Numbered from the stretch's first letter, positions 44,132 to 53,050 are shown. The stretch: DNA of 64,000 nucleotides from Photobacterium lutimaris (GCF_003025555.1 NZ_PYMH01000011.1:62001-126000); one strand, 5' to 3'. Numbers and translations: made by a program. Notes: a model not told the origin generated them from the letters alone.

Positions 44132-45505
44132 CTAGCTGCTCTCGGTCGTCAGGTTTTCACTGTGTTTATTTACAATATAAATCAGGCCAAGTACCGGCAG
44201 ACCGATGATGGCGGTGGTGAGGAAGAAGATATTGTATCCGTACATGTCGACATACAAGCCAGAGAAACCAGCAATGAACTTCGGGAACAGCAACATGATG
44301 GAGCTAAATAACGCATACTGTGTGGCCGAGAAAGCCACATTGGTTAGGCTCGACATAAAGGTAATGAAAGCGGCGGTAGCAATACCGGCACTGAGGTTAT
44401 CGAGAGAGATCACCAACGTCAGCATCGGTAAGCTGTTTCCGATATAGCTGAAAACCATGAAGGCCAAATTGGTGAGAGCGGCGAGCACGGCACCCAAGGC
44501 AAGAATGCGCATGGTGGAATACTTGCTGACCAAAATCCCGCCAAGGCCTGCCCCCAGCAGGGTCATGATTACACCATAGATTTTCGACACCGAGGCCACC
44601 TCGGTTTTGGTAAAGCCCATATCGACGTAGAAGGCATTGGCCATCACACCCATGACGACATCGGAAATCCGATAGCAACCGATCAGGGCAAGAATGAGCA
44701 GGGCTTGTTTACCGTAGCGGTCGAAGAAATCTTTAAATGGCATCACGGCAGCGGCATAGAACCAGGCTATGAGTTTTGCCTTACGCGGAGAAGTCCCTTT
44801 GGCTATTAGGCTTTGGCGGAACTCTTTCTCGATATTATCGACGGCTGAGCTATCGACAGTTGGCTCATGAATGCAGAGCGCCGTGATAAGACCGACCGAC
44901 ATCAGGCTTGCCATAATGAAATAGGCATACTTCCAGCCTTCAGGATCGTAGCCGGTATTCGAGCCAAACCAAGCGGCAAATGCCAGTGCGCCGGCACCTG
45001 CCATGATCATTGCGAGGCGATAACCGGTCATGTAGGCAGCAGCCAGCGCCGCTTGCAATCGCTCGGAAGCTAATTCGATACGGTAAGCATCAATGACGAT
45101 GTCTTGCGACGCTGATGAAAAGGCCACGATGACGGCAAAAATGGCCAGTTGAACCAAGTCGCCTTGCGGGTTGCTGATTGCCATTCCCATCAGGGAGCCA
45201 ATGATCAGTAGCTGTGAGAAAATCATCCAGCCTCGACGTCGCCCTAGCAGTGATGACAAGATCGGAATAGGAAAACGGTCAATGAGAGGGGACCAGATCC
45301 ATTTAAAGCCGTAGGCCAGCGCCACCCAGCTGAAAAAGCCGATATCGGTACGGCTTACATCGGCTTCGCGGAGCCAGAAAGACAAGGTACCAAACACCAG
45401 CAGCAAGGGGAGGCCGGAAGAAAAGCCCAGCGCCAGCATGATCAGGACTTTTTTCTCTAGGTAAACTCGCCAGCCAAGTTTTTCGTTTTCAATCGATTGC
45501 TCCAT
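44132..45505 (-). CDS. ampG: AmpG-type muropeptide permease (MFS)
   Basis: 457 residues from the ATG at 45505, which has GAGGG upstream; the frame extends further but the extension has no family likeness. About 12-14 membrane segments. The opening block (VLIMLALGFSSGLPLLLVFGTLSFWLREA, FFSWVALAYGFKWIWSPLIDR) is typical of AmpG, which imports anhydromuropeptides for peptidoglycan recycling. That links it to lytic transglycosylases such as MltF. In E. coli yajG is immediately upstream; here two genes lie between them. Confidence 0.93.
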   Translation of the reverse strand: MEQSIENEKLGWRVYLEKKVLIMLALGFSSGLPLLLVFGTLSFWLREADVSRTDIGFFSWVALAYGFKWIWSPLIDRFPIPILSSLLGRRRGWMIFSQLLIIGSLMGMAISNPQGDLVQLAIFAVIVAFSSASQDIVIDAYRIELASERLQAALAAAYMTGYRLAMIMAGAGALAFAAWFGSNTGYDPEGWKYAYFIMASLMSVGLITALCIHEPTVDSSAVDNIEKEFRQSLIAKGTSPRKAKLIAWFYAAAVMPFKDFFDRYGKQALLILALIGCYRISDVVMGVMANAFYVDMGFTKTEVASVSKIYGVIMTLLGAGLGGILVSKYSTMRILALGAVLAALTNLAFMVFSYIGNSLPMLTLVISLDNLSAGIATAAFITFMSSLTNVAFSATQYALFSSIMLLFPKFIAGFSGLYVDMYGYNIFFLTTAIIGLPVLGLIYIVNKHSENLTTESS

Positions 45506-45548
45506 GGATCCCTCAGGTCTTTCTGAAATTAGCAGCCAGTAGTATATA

Positions 45549-45560
45549 CAGGTATACCTG
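45549..45560. promoter_or_regulatory. Perfect palindrome in the ampG upstream region
   Basis: CAGGTATACCTG, a perfect 12-bp palindrome about 45 bases before the ampG start. On the minus strand a TATACT lies just downstream of it and could be a -10, which would make the palindrome an operator. Confidence 0.4.
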
Positions 45561-45680
45561 CAAGCTACCGAGTAATTAAGTAAAAATACAGTAAAAGGTG
45601 GTGGCAAAGTATGAAACTTGTATAACTCTGAAACAAGGCTGGTTGAGACGGCGGGAAAGGGGGGGGCAGGAAGGGGGGGA

Positions 45681-46040
45681 TTACGGACGGATCCCCTGCA
45701 TTTTTTCCTGTCGCTCACCGATCCCGAGCAGAAACTGTGCCGCCGATGACACTTTGTATTGCAAGAAGTTGTTGCCCAGCAATTCATGCTCTTCCAACGA
45801 TTCCAGTAAATGGACTAAGTACCAGTAGGTAGACTCGTAGTGACCGTCAGGGGAGCCGGAAGGGACAGAGAGCTTCCACCATTCATGAAGGTGTTCGGTG
45901 AGGGTGGTTTTCATGGCGTCGTAATTGACGTCGCCATTGATGGTCCCCAAGGCACTGAGGGCAATCGCTGGGGCGTAGTCGGCAATATGCTGGCTGATTA
46001 ATTCAGTAGGAGCATGTGTGGAAGAGACAAGTTTGAGCAT
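45681..46040 (-). CDS. Conserved-looking protein of unknown function between ppiA and ampG
   Basis: 119 residues from the ATG at 46040, which has AGGTGAC just upstream; a GTG nine bases earlier is the alternative. It is soluble and mostly helical in appearance, with an acidic, His- and Trp-containing middle (LTEHLHEWWKLSV) and a LESLEEHELLG segment; no family is recognised. Its Shine-Dalgarno is inside a strong hairpin. A C-rich stretch follows its stop codon in the transcript. Confidence 0.65.
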   Translation of the reverse strand: MLKLVSSTHAPTELISQHIADYAPAIALSALGTINGDVNYDAMKTTLTEHLHEWWKLSVPSGSPDGHYESTYWYLVHLLESLEEHELLGNNFLQYKVSSAAQFLLGIGERQEKMQGIRP

Positions 46041-46044
46041 AGCT

Positions 46045-46087
46045 GTCACCTGATCACAAGCTAATGATCAGGTGACATTAGCTTGTG
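46045..46087 (-). promoter_or_regulatory. Interlocking double hairpin over the Shine-Dalgarno of the unknown gene
   Basis: Two perfect 12-bp inverted repeats overlap by one or two bases in an a-b-a'-b' order: GTCACCTGATCA (46045-46056) with TGATCAGGTGAC (46065-46076), and CACAAGCTAATG (46055-46066) with CATTAGCTTGTG (46076-46087). On the minus-strand mRNA they begin one base after the ppiA stop, and the last arm contains AGGTGAC, the Shine-Dalgarno of the next gene. Confidence 0.8.
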
Positions 46088-46088
46088 T

Positions 46089-46643
46089 CTAATTTTTAAT
46101 AATTTTGACACTTTCAATAACTATAGGCTGCTCAGGAACATCTTTCATACCCATAGAGCGGATAGTTGTAGTGGGAATTTCCGTCATTTTTTCAATTACT
46201 GGGAACCCGCTCACAACTTTGCCAAATACCGCATAACCCGGACGGCTGCCTTGTGCATCCAAGAACGTATTATTTTGGTAATTGATATAAAACTGGCGAG
46301 TTGCCGAGTCCGGATCTTGAGTACGAGCCATTGCGACCGTGGCTTTGGCATTACTCAGGCCATTGGTGGATTCATTATTGATCGGCTCATAGCTTGAACG
46401 ACGCTTGAGATCTTTGTCGAAACCACCGCCTTGGGCCATGAATCCCGGGATCACTCGATGGAAAATCGTTCCTTCATAGCTGCCATCGGCCACATATCGA
46501 AGGAAGTTTTCGCTCGAAACAGGGGCTTTTTGTTGCTCGAGCTCAATAACAAACTCACCCAGGTTGGTCGTTACCGCAACTTGGGTCGCAGCACTGACAG
46601 GTAATGCCAAGCAAAATAATAGGGTCGCTAACAAACGGCGCAT
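46089..46643 (-). CDS. ppiA: Periplasmic peptidyl-prolyl cis-trans isomerase (cyclophilin)
   Basis: 184 residues with a signal peptide (MRRLLATLLFCLALPVSAA) followed by a single cyclophilin domain: FHRVIPGFMAQGGGF is the catalytic-arginine strand, and VAMARTQDPDSATRQFYIN carries the Phe/Gln part of the active site. The exported form matches PpiA rather than the cytoplasmic PpiB. Its ATG overlaps the yajG stop (TAATG). Confidence 0.92.
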   Translation of the reverse strand: MRRLLATLLFCLALPVSAATQVAVTTNLGEFVIELEQQKAPVSSENFLRYVADGSYEGTIFHRVIPGFMAQGGGFDKDLKRRSSYEPINNESTNGLSNAKATVAMARTQDPDSATRQFYINYQNNTFLDAQGSRPGYAVFGKVVSGFPVIEKMTEIPTTTIRSMGMKDVPEQPIVIESVKIIKN

Positions 46644-47218
46644 TATAGGTTCTCCTGTATATAAGCGTTCAACTCTGGATCAGCATAGATGTCTTTAAGC
46701 ACGGCAGTGATCAAATTGTTCATTGCTTGCTCCATATCCTGTACCGAAGCACTCATCGCGCCATTGCGGGCCGATTTGCCTGAGTAACGCTTGACGAATT
46801 TTCCTTTTGGCGTTTCCACAACCAGCTGGAGTTGCAACTTGCTGCTCAGATCATGGCTCACTACGCTGTGCTTGACGTTGACCATTGCCTCTAGGATATC
46901 AAGGCGCAATGTTCCCTGGCTGTCTTTGGCAATGGTATAGCCCTGGGCCGTCAACTGGCGTGATAGCGCATCTTCCAGCGTGGTGCGGAGGTTTTCGTTG
47001 CTGTGCAGGGGCTGGACATTTTCACGGCCACTGTCGACAACCGCGATGAACTGGGCAGTACGAAGGTCACGGCTGTCGAGATTCATGCTCTTGCCTTGTA
47101 CCAGAGGCTGCGAGGCAATCACTGGCTCCGGGCTGATAGACAGCTGAGGCTCAGACGGGGTAGAACAGGCTGTCAGGGCAAGCACGGAGGCAGCAACAAG
47201 AAGCTTCTTCATAGTCAT
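46643..47218 (-). CDS. yajG: Lipoprotein YajG
   Basis: A 191-residue lipoprotein: lipobox LTAC with the acylated cysteine at residue 18, and serine after it, which favours outer-membrane sorting. The rest is a YajG-type domain. Function unknown; the gene is linked to ampG in E. coli as here. An internal ATG two codons in is an alternative start; AAGGATAG precedes the first. Confidence 0.88.
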   Translation of the reverse strand: MTMKKLLVAASVLALTACSTPSEPQLSISPEPVIASQPLVQGKSMNLDSRDLRTAQFIAVVDSGRENVQPLHSNENLRTTLEDALSRQLTAQGYTIAKDSQGTLRLDILEAMVNVKHSVVSHDLSSKLQLQLVVETPKGKFVKRYSGKSARNGAMSASVQDMEQAMNNLITAVLKDIYADPELNAYIQENL

Positions 47219-47277
47219 TCTATCCTTGGGTATAGGCGGGGGCTGCGCAAGCTCCCCGTAAAAAGTGATATTGTAAT

Positions 47278-48408
47278 TTACTTATCTGATTGATAAACGA
47301 CAAATTTGTTATTTTGAGCAATGACGGTGACATTGCCAAATAAACGCTTGAGTTTTCCACCGTATCCGAGATGGCGGTTACCAATCACTATCAGCTTGCC
47401 GCCACCACGGAGCACGTGCTTGGCGTCACAAAACATTTGCCAGGCAATATGGTCGGTAATCGCGGCCTGCTGGTGGAAGGGCGGGTTGCACAAGACGAGA
47501 TCAGCGCTTTGGGCCGGAAAGTTGTCCAGGCAGTTGTTTACCGTCGCTGTCAGTTGGGATGGGGTCTCAAGGTTTGCCTCTGCGTTCATGCGGGCAGACG
47601 CTGCGGCCATATAGCTCTCATCGACACACACTACATTTGCCTGTGGGTTAAGGCGAGCAGCCTTGATGCCAATCACGCCATTGCCACAACCAAGATCGAT
47701 GATGTCTTGATATTGGCTGCCACTAGGGATGTGTTCAAGCAGCAGGCGGGCACCGATATCCAAGCTATCGCTGGAAAATACATTGGCGTGGTTGCTCAAT
47801 GTGATGCCATGCTCAGGGACATCCCATTGCTGCGGAGCTGGCAGGGGTTGAGCAAGTTCTGGGTTGGCCTGGCAGAAAATCAACCGGGCTTTTTTGACCG
47901 CCAATGAGGTTTTGGTTTCACCGAGGTGCTTGTCGAACAGCTTCAAGGTCGAGGAATGGATATCTCTTGCCTTGGCGGCCGCAATCACCTTACAGTCAGC
48001 AGGTAGCAACTGGCAAAGCTGCTGCAGTTGCCATACCAGTAAACGGTTGTTCTTGGGGAGCTTCATCAATACCAATTGTGGGTTTTGTGGTAACTCCGCC
48101 AGGCCGTCGATGATGTTTACCTCAGGCAGCTGATTCTCTGCCAGGTTGGCCTTACAGCCTTGTGCTGAGATGAACGAATCAGTGACGGTTGTGACTTTAC
48201 CGTCGTTGGCAAACCAGCAGCTAAGCGCCCCGAAGCTATCGTTCAGGATCAGGATTGGACGTGCTGGGTCGAGGGGGATATCAGCCTCTTTAACGTGGTT
48301 GATCAGGTACTCGTCTGCTGCGTCCCATGCCTGCAGGGTGTCGTTGTTCCTTGCTGGGTATCGCTGCAGGCGCAGCGTACGCGCATGAAGGGTTAGCTCT
48401 GGTTTCAT
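47278..48408 (-). CDS. rlmG: 23S rRNA (guanine-1835-N2)-methyltransferase RlmG
   Basis: 376 residues with the duplicated fold of RsmC/RlmG enzymes: a degenerate N-terminal domain and a catalytic C-terminal domain with the SAM motif IIDLGCGNGVIGIKAA near residue 235 and the substrate-site tetrad in LVLCNPPFHQ. It methylates G1835 of 23S rRNA. It is divergent from bolA. The start at 48408 has no strong Shine-Dalgarno. Confidence 0.93.
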   Translation of the reverse strand: MKPELTLHARTLRLQRYPARNNDTLQAWDAADEYLINHVKEADIPLDPARPILILNDSFGALSCWFANDGKVTTVTDSFISAQGCKANLAENQLPEVNIIDGLAELPQNPQLVLMKLPKNNRLLVWQLQQLCQLLPADCKVIAAAKARDIHSSTLKLFDKHLGETKTSLAVKKARLIFCQANPELAQPLPAPQQWDVPEHGITLSNHANVFSSDSLDIGARLLLEHIPSGSQYQDIIDLGCGNGVIGIKAARLNPQANVVCVDESYMAAASARMNAEANLETPSQLTATVNNCLDNFPAQSADLVLCNPPFHQQAAITDHIAWQMFCDAKHVLRGGGKLIVIGNRHLGYGGKLKRLFGNVTVIAQNNKFVVYQSDK

Positions 48409-48546
48409 TAACGGTTACTTTACGGTATGTTTACTCATTGGTTGGTATTTTCGCAAAACCAGCCACCACTGAAAACCTATTTTGTATCTCTACGGCACAT
48501 AAGTTGTCGCCAGTAGTGCTGATATTCCCCTAGGAGAAGGTACACA

Positions 48547-48861
48547 ATGATCCAAGAACGTATAAAAGAGAAACTACAGAACGCGTTCTCGCCCCTTCAT
48601 CTTGAGGTGATCAATGAGAGTTACATGCACAATGTACCGGAAGGCTCAGAGAGCCATTTCAAGGTTATTGTCGTCAGCGAGCAGTTCGAAGGGATGCGTC
48701 TTATCGGCCGTCATCGCGCGGTGAACACCGCTTTGGCTGATGAGTTAGCCAACCATATTCATGCTCTAGCGATCCACACTTACACCGAAAATGAATGGCA
48801 GAGCCAGCAGGATGGGGCACCAGCATCACCATCATGCCGTGGTGGTAGTAAGCTAGGCTGA
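48547..48861 (+). CDS. bolA: BolA family protein
   Basis: A 104-residue BolA with the FKVIVVSEQFEGMRLIGRHRAVNTAL core; the conserved histidine used for iron-sulfur co-ligation with monothiol glutaredoxins is in the RHRAVN and AIHTYTENEW segments. In E. coli BolA shifts morphology and motility in stationary phase. AGGAGAAGG stands before the ATG. Confidence 0.95.
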   Translation: MIQERIKEKLQNAFSPLHLEVINESYMHNVPEGSESHFKVIVVSEQFEGMRLIGRHRAVNTALADELANHIHALAIHTYTENEWQSQQDGAPASPSCRGGSKLG

Positions 48862-48882
48862 CTGCCAGCTGAACTAGCGAGG

Positions 48883-48909
48883 AAACCGCAATGATTGCGG
48901 TTTTTTTTT
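48883..48909 (+). terminator. Terminator after bolA
   Basis: AAACCGCA-ATGA-TTGCGGTTT stem with nine T. Confidence 0.9.
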
Positions 48910-49249
48910 AGACTGAAGTTTGAGACTTGGCGCATCATTTCTTCAATCAATTTCGTACTATTGCCGAGATACCGCCTATTATACCCAAGCAGCGTGGTGT
49001 TACTTGGTATATTGGCTTAGTTTCGTCCTAGCGATGACCGATTGGGCCTGTCACTTTGCTTATGGTGTCTATAATTGGGTCTGTCAGTTTGCGAAGCAAT
49101 AGGTTGCCTCTATAAATAAAACGAAAAACAAATGGCAAAGCAACATGGTGCAAGCTAAACCGGTCTGTGAACCCGGCCTTGACGAAATTTAGGGTGCTTA
49201 CCCGATTTTGTGGTGGCAATTGTTATACCACGACGTGGTTTTTGGCATC

Positions 49250-49277
49250 CGCAATGTTAACAGTGATTAACATTGCG
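49250..49277. promoter_or_regulatory. Perfect 11-bp inverted repeat upstream of nqr operon
   Basis: CGCAATGTTAA (49250-49260), CAGTGA spacer, TTAACATTGCG (49267-49277). The size and symmetry suit a dimeric repressor or activator site. It is about 400 bases before nqrA. Confidence 0.6.
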
Positions 49278-49297
49278 ACATATTTGAAACATATAAT

Positions 49298-49318
49298 AAT
49301 GGGGCATTTTGCCCCATT
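49298..49318. other. Stem-loop upstream of nqr operon
   Basis: AATGGGGC-ATTTT-GCCCCATT, 8-bp perfect stem without a following T-run. Confidence 0.5.
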
Positions 49319-49677
49319 GTTGTGACTGTATTGTAATTGTTGGTTTTTTATTAAGTTACTTATGATGATGCGATAAAAATGATAAATCCTTAGGATTGTC
49401 ACTTTTGTGTGTTAGTTCAAAATAATTACCCAACAATGATATTGCGTTTAAAGAGTTAGTCGTTTTTCAGTCCGATTAGCGCTGTTTGTCATGGTAAAAT
49501 CCAACGAAATAGTGCTAAAATTCCGGCCTCAAAATTACTCGCCACTCAAAGTGTGATGAGTAAGTGAATAGGATGTTGCGTTGCTGGTTGCGGATCAAGC
49601 CAGCTTCGGACGAAGGAAAGTCGTGTCTAAATTGCGCAATAGAAAATTTTTTTCCCGTTAATGTAGTGCAAGTGCGT

Positions 49678-51018
49678 ATGATTACAATAAAGAAGGGTCT
49701 GGATATCCCAATTTCAGGGACTCCTACCCAGGCGATAAATGATGGCAAGGCCATCACACGTGTCGCCTTGCTTGGCGAAGAATATGTTGGTATGCGTCCT
49801 ACAATGCATATCCGCGTAGGGGATGTAGTGAAAAAAGGTCAGGTTCTTTTTGAAGACAAGAAGAATCCAGGCGTTAAGTTCACTGCTCCAGCCAGCGGCA
49901 AGGTTGCAGAAATCAATCGTGGTGCAAAGCGTGTTCTACAATCCGTAGTGATTGATGTAGAAGGCGACGAGCAGGTTACATTCAACAGCTATGAAGCTGG
50001 TCAGATTGCTCAACTTGAGCGTTCTGTACTGGTCGATCAGCTGGTTGAGTCTGGTATGTGGACAGCGCTTCGTACGCGTCCGTTCAGCAAGGTCCCTGCG
50101 ATCGATGCTGAAACTCAGGCTATCTTTGTAACGGCTATTGACACCAATCCTCTAGCAGCTAACCCAGAAGTTGTTATCAACGAGCAAAACGATGCCTTTA
50201 CTGCAGGTTTGACAGTATTGTCTCGCCTAACAAGCGGTAAAGTATTGGTTTGTAAGTCTGGTGCAAGTCTACCTCGCTGCAGTGAAGCCAATGTGGAAGA
50301 GCATGTATTCAACGGTCCGCACCCTGCGGGTCTAGTGGGTACTCACATCCACACGTTGTTCGGTGCAAGTATCGCGAACGTGGCATGGCACATCAACTAT
50401 CAGGACGTTATTGCATTCGGTCAATTGTTCCTGACTGGTGAGCTATTCACTGATCGCGTGGTATCTCTGGCTGGTCCTGTTGTTAACAACCCTCGTCTAG
50501 TTCGTACTCAAATTGGTGCGTCTATCGAGCAGATCACAGACTCTGAAATGATGCCAGGCGAAGTGCGCATTCTTTCTGGTTCTGTGCTGAACGGTGTTAA
50601 TGCTTCGGGCCCTCATGCTTACCTAGGTCGTTACCACCTACAGATTTCAGCCCTTCGCGAAGGCCGTGAAAAAGAATTCTTGGGCTGGATTGCACCAGGT
50701 AAAAACAAATTCTCAGTAACTCGCTCTTTCCTAAGCCAGTTCTTCCCGGGTCAGCTATTCAATATGACTACGACGACGAACGGTTCTGAGCGTGCGATGG
50801 TGCCAATCGGTAACTACGAAAAAGTAATGCCGCTTGATATCGAGCCGACTCTGCTTCTTCGTGACCTATGTGCAGGTGACGTTGACAGTGCTCAGCAGCT
50901 AGGTGCACTTGAGCTGGATGAAGAAGATCTAGCACTATGTACGTTCGTATGCCCAGGTAAGTATGAATTTGGTCCTATGCTACGTCAGTGCCTGGACACA
51001 ATTGAGAAGGAAGGGTAA
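49678..51018 (+). CDS. nqrA: Na+-translocating NADH:quinone reductase subunit A
   Basis: 446 residues from the ATG at 49678 (MITIKKGLDIPISGTP), the length and opening of V. cholerae NqrA; the longer frame from 49564 is unlikely. A cytoplasmic subunit involved in quinone interaction. It carries FTAPASGKVAEI, a biotinyl-lipoyl-like segment, near residue 65. It heads a six-gene operon with short gaps or overlaps. The Shine-Dalgarno is weak. Confidence 0.97.
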   Translation: MITIKKGLDIPISGTPTQAINDGKAITRVALLGEEYVGMRPTMHIRVGDVVKKGQVLFEDKKNPGVKFTAPASGKVAEINRGAKRVLQSVVIDVEGDEQVTFNSYEAGQIAQLERSVLVDQLVESGMWTALRTRPFSKVPAIDAETQAIFVTAIDTNPLAANPEVVINEQNDAFTAGLTVLSRLTSGKVLVCKSGASLPRCSEANVEEHVFNGPHPAGLVGTHIHTLFGASIANVAWHINYQDVIAFGQLFLTGELFTDRVVSLAGPVVNNPRLVRTQIGASIEQITDSEMMPGEVRILSGSVLNGVNASGPHAYLGRYHLQISALREGREKEFLGWIAPGKNKFSVTRSFLSQFFPGQLFNMTTTTNGSERAMVPIGNYEKVMPLDIEPTLLLRDLCAGDVDSAQQLGALELDEEDLALCTFVCPGKYEFGPMLRQCLDTIEKEG

Positions 51019-51021
51019 TTC

Positions 51022-52266
51022 ATGAGTCTCAAGAATTTACTCGAGCAGGTTGAACACCATTTCGAGCCAGGTGGTAAGCACGAGAAGTGGTTTGCGCTTT
51101 ACGAAGCGTTTGCAACTTTGATGTACACGCCAGGCCAGGTAACGCGCACAAGCGCACACGTTCGCGACAGCGTTGATCTAAAACGCATCATGATCATGGT
51201 GTGGTTTGCGGTCTTCCCAGCTATGTTCTGGGGTATGTACAACACTGGCCACCAGGCTATCACTGCGCTTAACCACATGTATGTGGGTGAGCAGCTAGCA
51301 ACGCTTGTTGCCGGTGACTGGCACTACTGGCTGACAGAAATGCTAGGCGGCACCATGTCAGCAGACGCTGGCTGGGGTAGCAAAATGCTACTGGGTGCGA
51401 CCTACTTCCTACCAATTTATGCCGTGGTATTCGCTGTAGGTGGTTTCTGGGAAGTTCTTTTCTGTATGGTGCGTAAGCACGAAGTTAACGAAGGTTTCTT
51501 TGTAACTTCTATTCTTTTCGCACTGATCGTACCGCCAACACTACCACTATGGCAGGCAGCACTGGGTATTACCTTCGGTGTTGTCGTTGCTAAAGAAATC
51601 TTTGGTGGTACTGGTCGTAACTTCCTTAACCCTGCATTGGCAGGTCGTGCGTTCCTATTCTTCGCATACCCAGCTCAGATCTCTGGTGATCTAGTGTGGA
51701 CTGCGGCAGATGGCTTCTCTGGTGCAACAGCACTAAGCCAGTGGGCAAACGGCGGTCAGGCTGCAGTTCTTAACACGGTAACTGGCGATGCTGTAAGCTG
51801 GATGGACGCGTTCATCGGCCGTATCCCAGGTTCTATCGGTGAAGTGTCAACCCTAGCTATCATCCTTGGTGGCGCAATGATCGTGTTCATGGGTATTGCT
51901 TCATGGCGCATCATCGCGGGTACGTTGATCGGTATGATCGCGACAGCGACGCTATTCAACATTATTGGTTCTGATACTAACGCAATGTTCAGCATGCCAT
52001 GGCACTGGCACCTAGTTCTAGGTGGTTTTGCATTCGGTATGATGTTCATGGCAACCGACCCAGTGTCTGCTGCATTTACCAACAAAGGTAAGTGGTGGTA
52101 TGGCGCACTAATCGGTGCAATGGCTGTTATGGTTCGTGTGGTTAACCCTGCGTACCCAGAAGGTATGATGCTAGCAATTCTATTTGCTAACCTATTCGCA
52201 CCTCTATTTGACAACCTTGTAGTTCAGGGCAATATCAAGCGGAGACTAGCTCGTCATGTCAAGTAA
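51022..52266 (+). CDS. nqrB: Na+-NQR subunit B
   Basis: A 414-residue membrane subunit with about ten helices. The FMN attachment site is Thr236 in GFSGATALSQ, the same residue number as in V. cholerae. It also binds riboflavin and takes part in Na+ uptake. GGAAGGG lies before the ATG. The 3' end overlaps nqrC by 11 bases. Confidence 0.97.
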   Translation: MSLKNLLEQVEHHFEPGGKHEKWFALYEAFATLMYTPGQVTRTSAHVRDSVDLKRIMIMVWFAVFPAMFWGMYNTGHQAITALNHMYVGEQLATLVAGDWHYWLTEMLGGTMSADAGWGSKMLLGATYFLPIYAVVFAVGGFWEVLFCMVRKHEVNEGFFVTSILFALIVPPTLPLWQAALGITFGVVVAKEIFGGTGRNFLNPALAGRAFLFFAYPAQISGDLVWTAADGFSGATALSQWANGGQAAVLNTVTGDAVSWMDAFIGRIPGSIGEVSTLAIILGGAMIVFMGIASWRIIAGTLIGMIATATLFNIIGSDTNAMFSMPWHWHLVLGGFAFGMMFMATDPVSAAFTNKGKWWYGALIGAMAVMVRVVNPAYPEGMMLAILFANLFAPLFDNLVVQGNIKRRLARHVK

Positions 52267-53050
52267 TAACGATAGCATTAAAAAGACGCTAATTGTTGTT
52301 ATCGCACTGAGCCTAGTGTGCTCAATCGTGGTATCAGCAGCGGCGGTTGCTCTGCGTCCACTGCAGCAGAAGAATGCGGTGCTTGATGTTCAGCGCAATA
52401 TCCTTTCAGTAGCGGGCCTTCTTCAAGACGGTACCAATGTTACTGAAGCGTATGACCAGTTCATCGAACCTAAGCTTGTTGACCTAGAAACCGGTGAATT
52501 CGTCAAGCAAACTGAAGACGGTGCGACTGCATCTGATTACAGCCAGCGTAACGCTGCGAAAGATCCTGCTCAGTCTATTCGCCTATCGGGTGACCAAGAT
52601 CTAGCGAAGATCATTCGTCGTGCAAACGTGGCGACTGTTTACCTAGTGAAAGATGCGAACGATAACATCGAGAAGCTGATCCTGCCGGTACACGGTGGTG
52701 GTCTGTGGTCAATGATGTACGCATTTATCGCAGTAGAAACTGACGGTAACACGCTTGCGGGTATCACTTACTACGAGCAGGGTGAAACGCCTGGACTTGG
52801 TGGTGAGATCGAGAACCCGAGCTGGCGTGCACAGTTCGTTGGTAAAGAATTGTTCGATAGCAACAGCAAGCCAGCTATCCGTGTCGTTAAAGGTGGTGCA
52901 CCTGAAGGCGATATCCACGGTGTAGATGGTCTGTCTGGCGCAACCCTAACAGCAAATGGTGTTCAGCACACCTTCGACTTCTGGTTGGGTGATATGGGCT
53001 TTGGTCCATTCCTAGCTAAAGTTCGTGAAGGAGGCCTAAACAATGGCTGA
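52256..53050 (+). CDS. nqrC: Na+-NQR subunit C
   Basis: 264 residues: one N-terminal membrane helix (about 10-32) and a periplasmic FMN-binding domain. The covalently flavinylated threonine is Thr230 in GLSGATLTANG. ApbE, encoded downstream, performs the attachment. It overlaps nqrB by 11 and nqrD by 8 bases. Confidence 0.97.
   Translation: MSSNNDSIKKTLIVVIALSLVCSIVVSAAAVALRPLQQKNAVLDVQRNILSVAGLLQDGTNVTEAYDQFIEPKLVDLETGEFVKQTEDGATASDYSQRNAAKDPAQSIRLSGDQDLAKIIRRANVATVYLVKDANDNIEKLILPVHGGGLWSMMYAFIAVETDGNTLAGITYYEQGETPGLGGEIENPSWRAQFVGKELFDSNSKPAIRVVKGGAPEGDIHGVDGLSGATLTANGVQHTFDFWLGDMGFGPFLAKVREGGLNNG

Larger units (their letters stand above)
48910..49677. other. 768-base non-coding region upstream of nqrA
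   Basis: No certain gene. Contents in order: a 60-codon frame from a TTG at 48920 holding two in-frame copies of ATTGGGYCTGTCASTTTGC (49041-49059 and 49074-49092, 33 bases apart); ACCACG-A-CGTGGT (around 49227-49239); a perfect inverted repeat at 49250-49277; a hairpin at 49298-49318; and TAAAAT at 49495-49500, a possible nqr -10. Confidence 0.5.
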
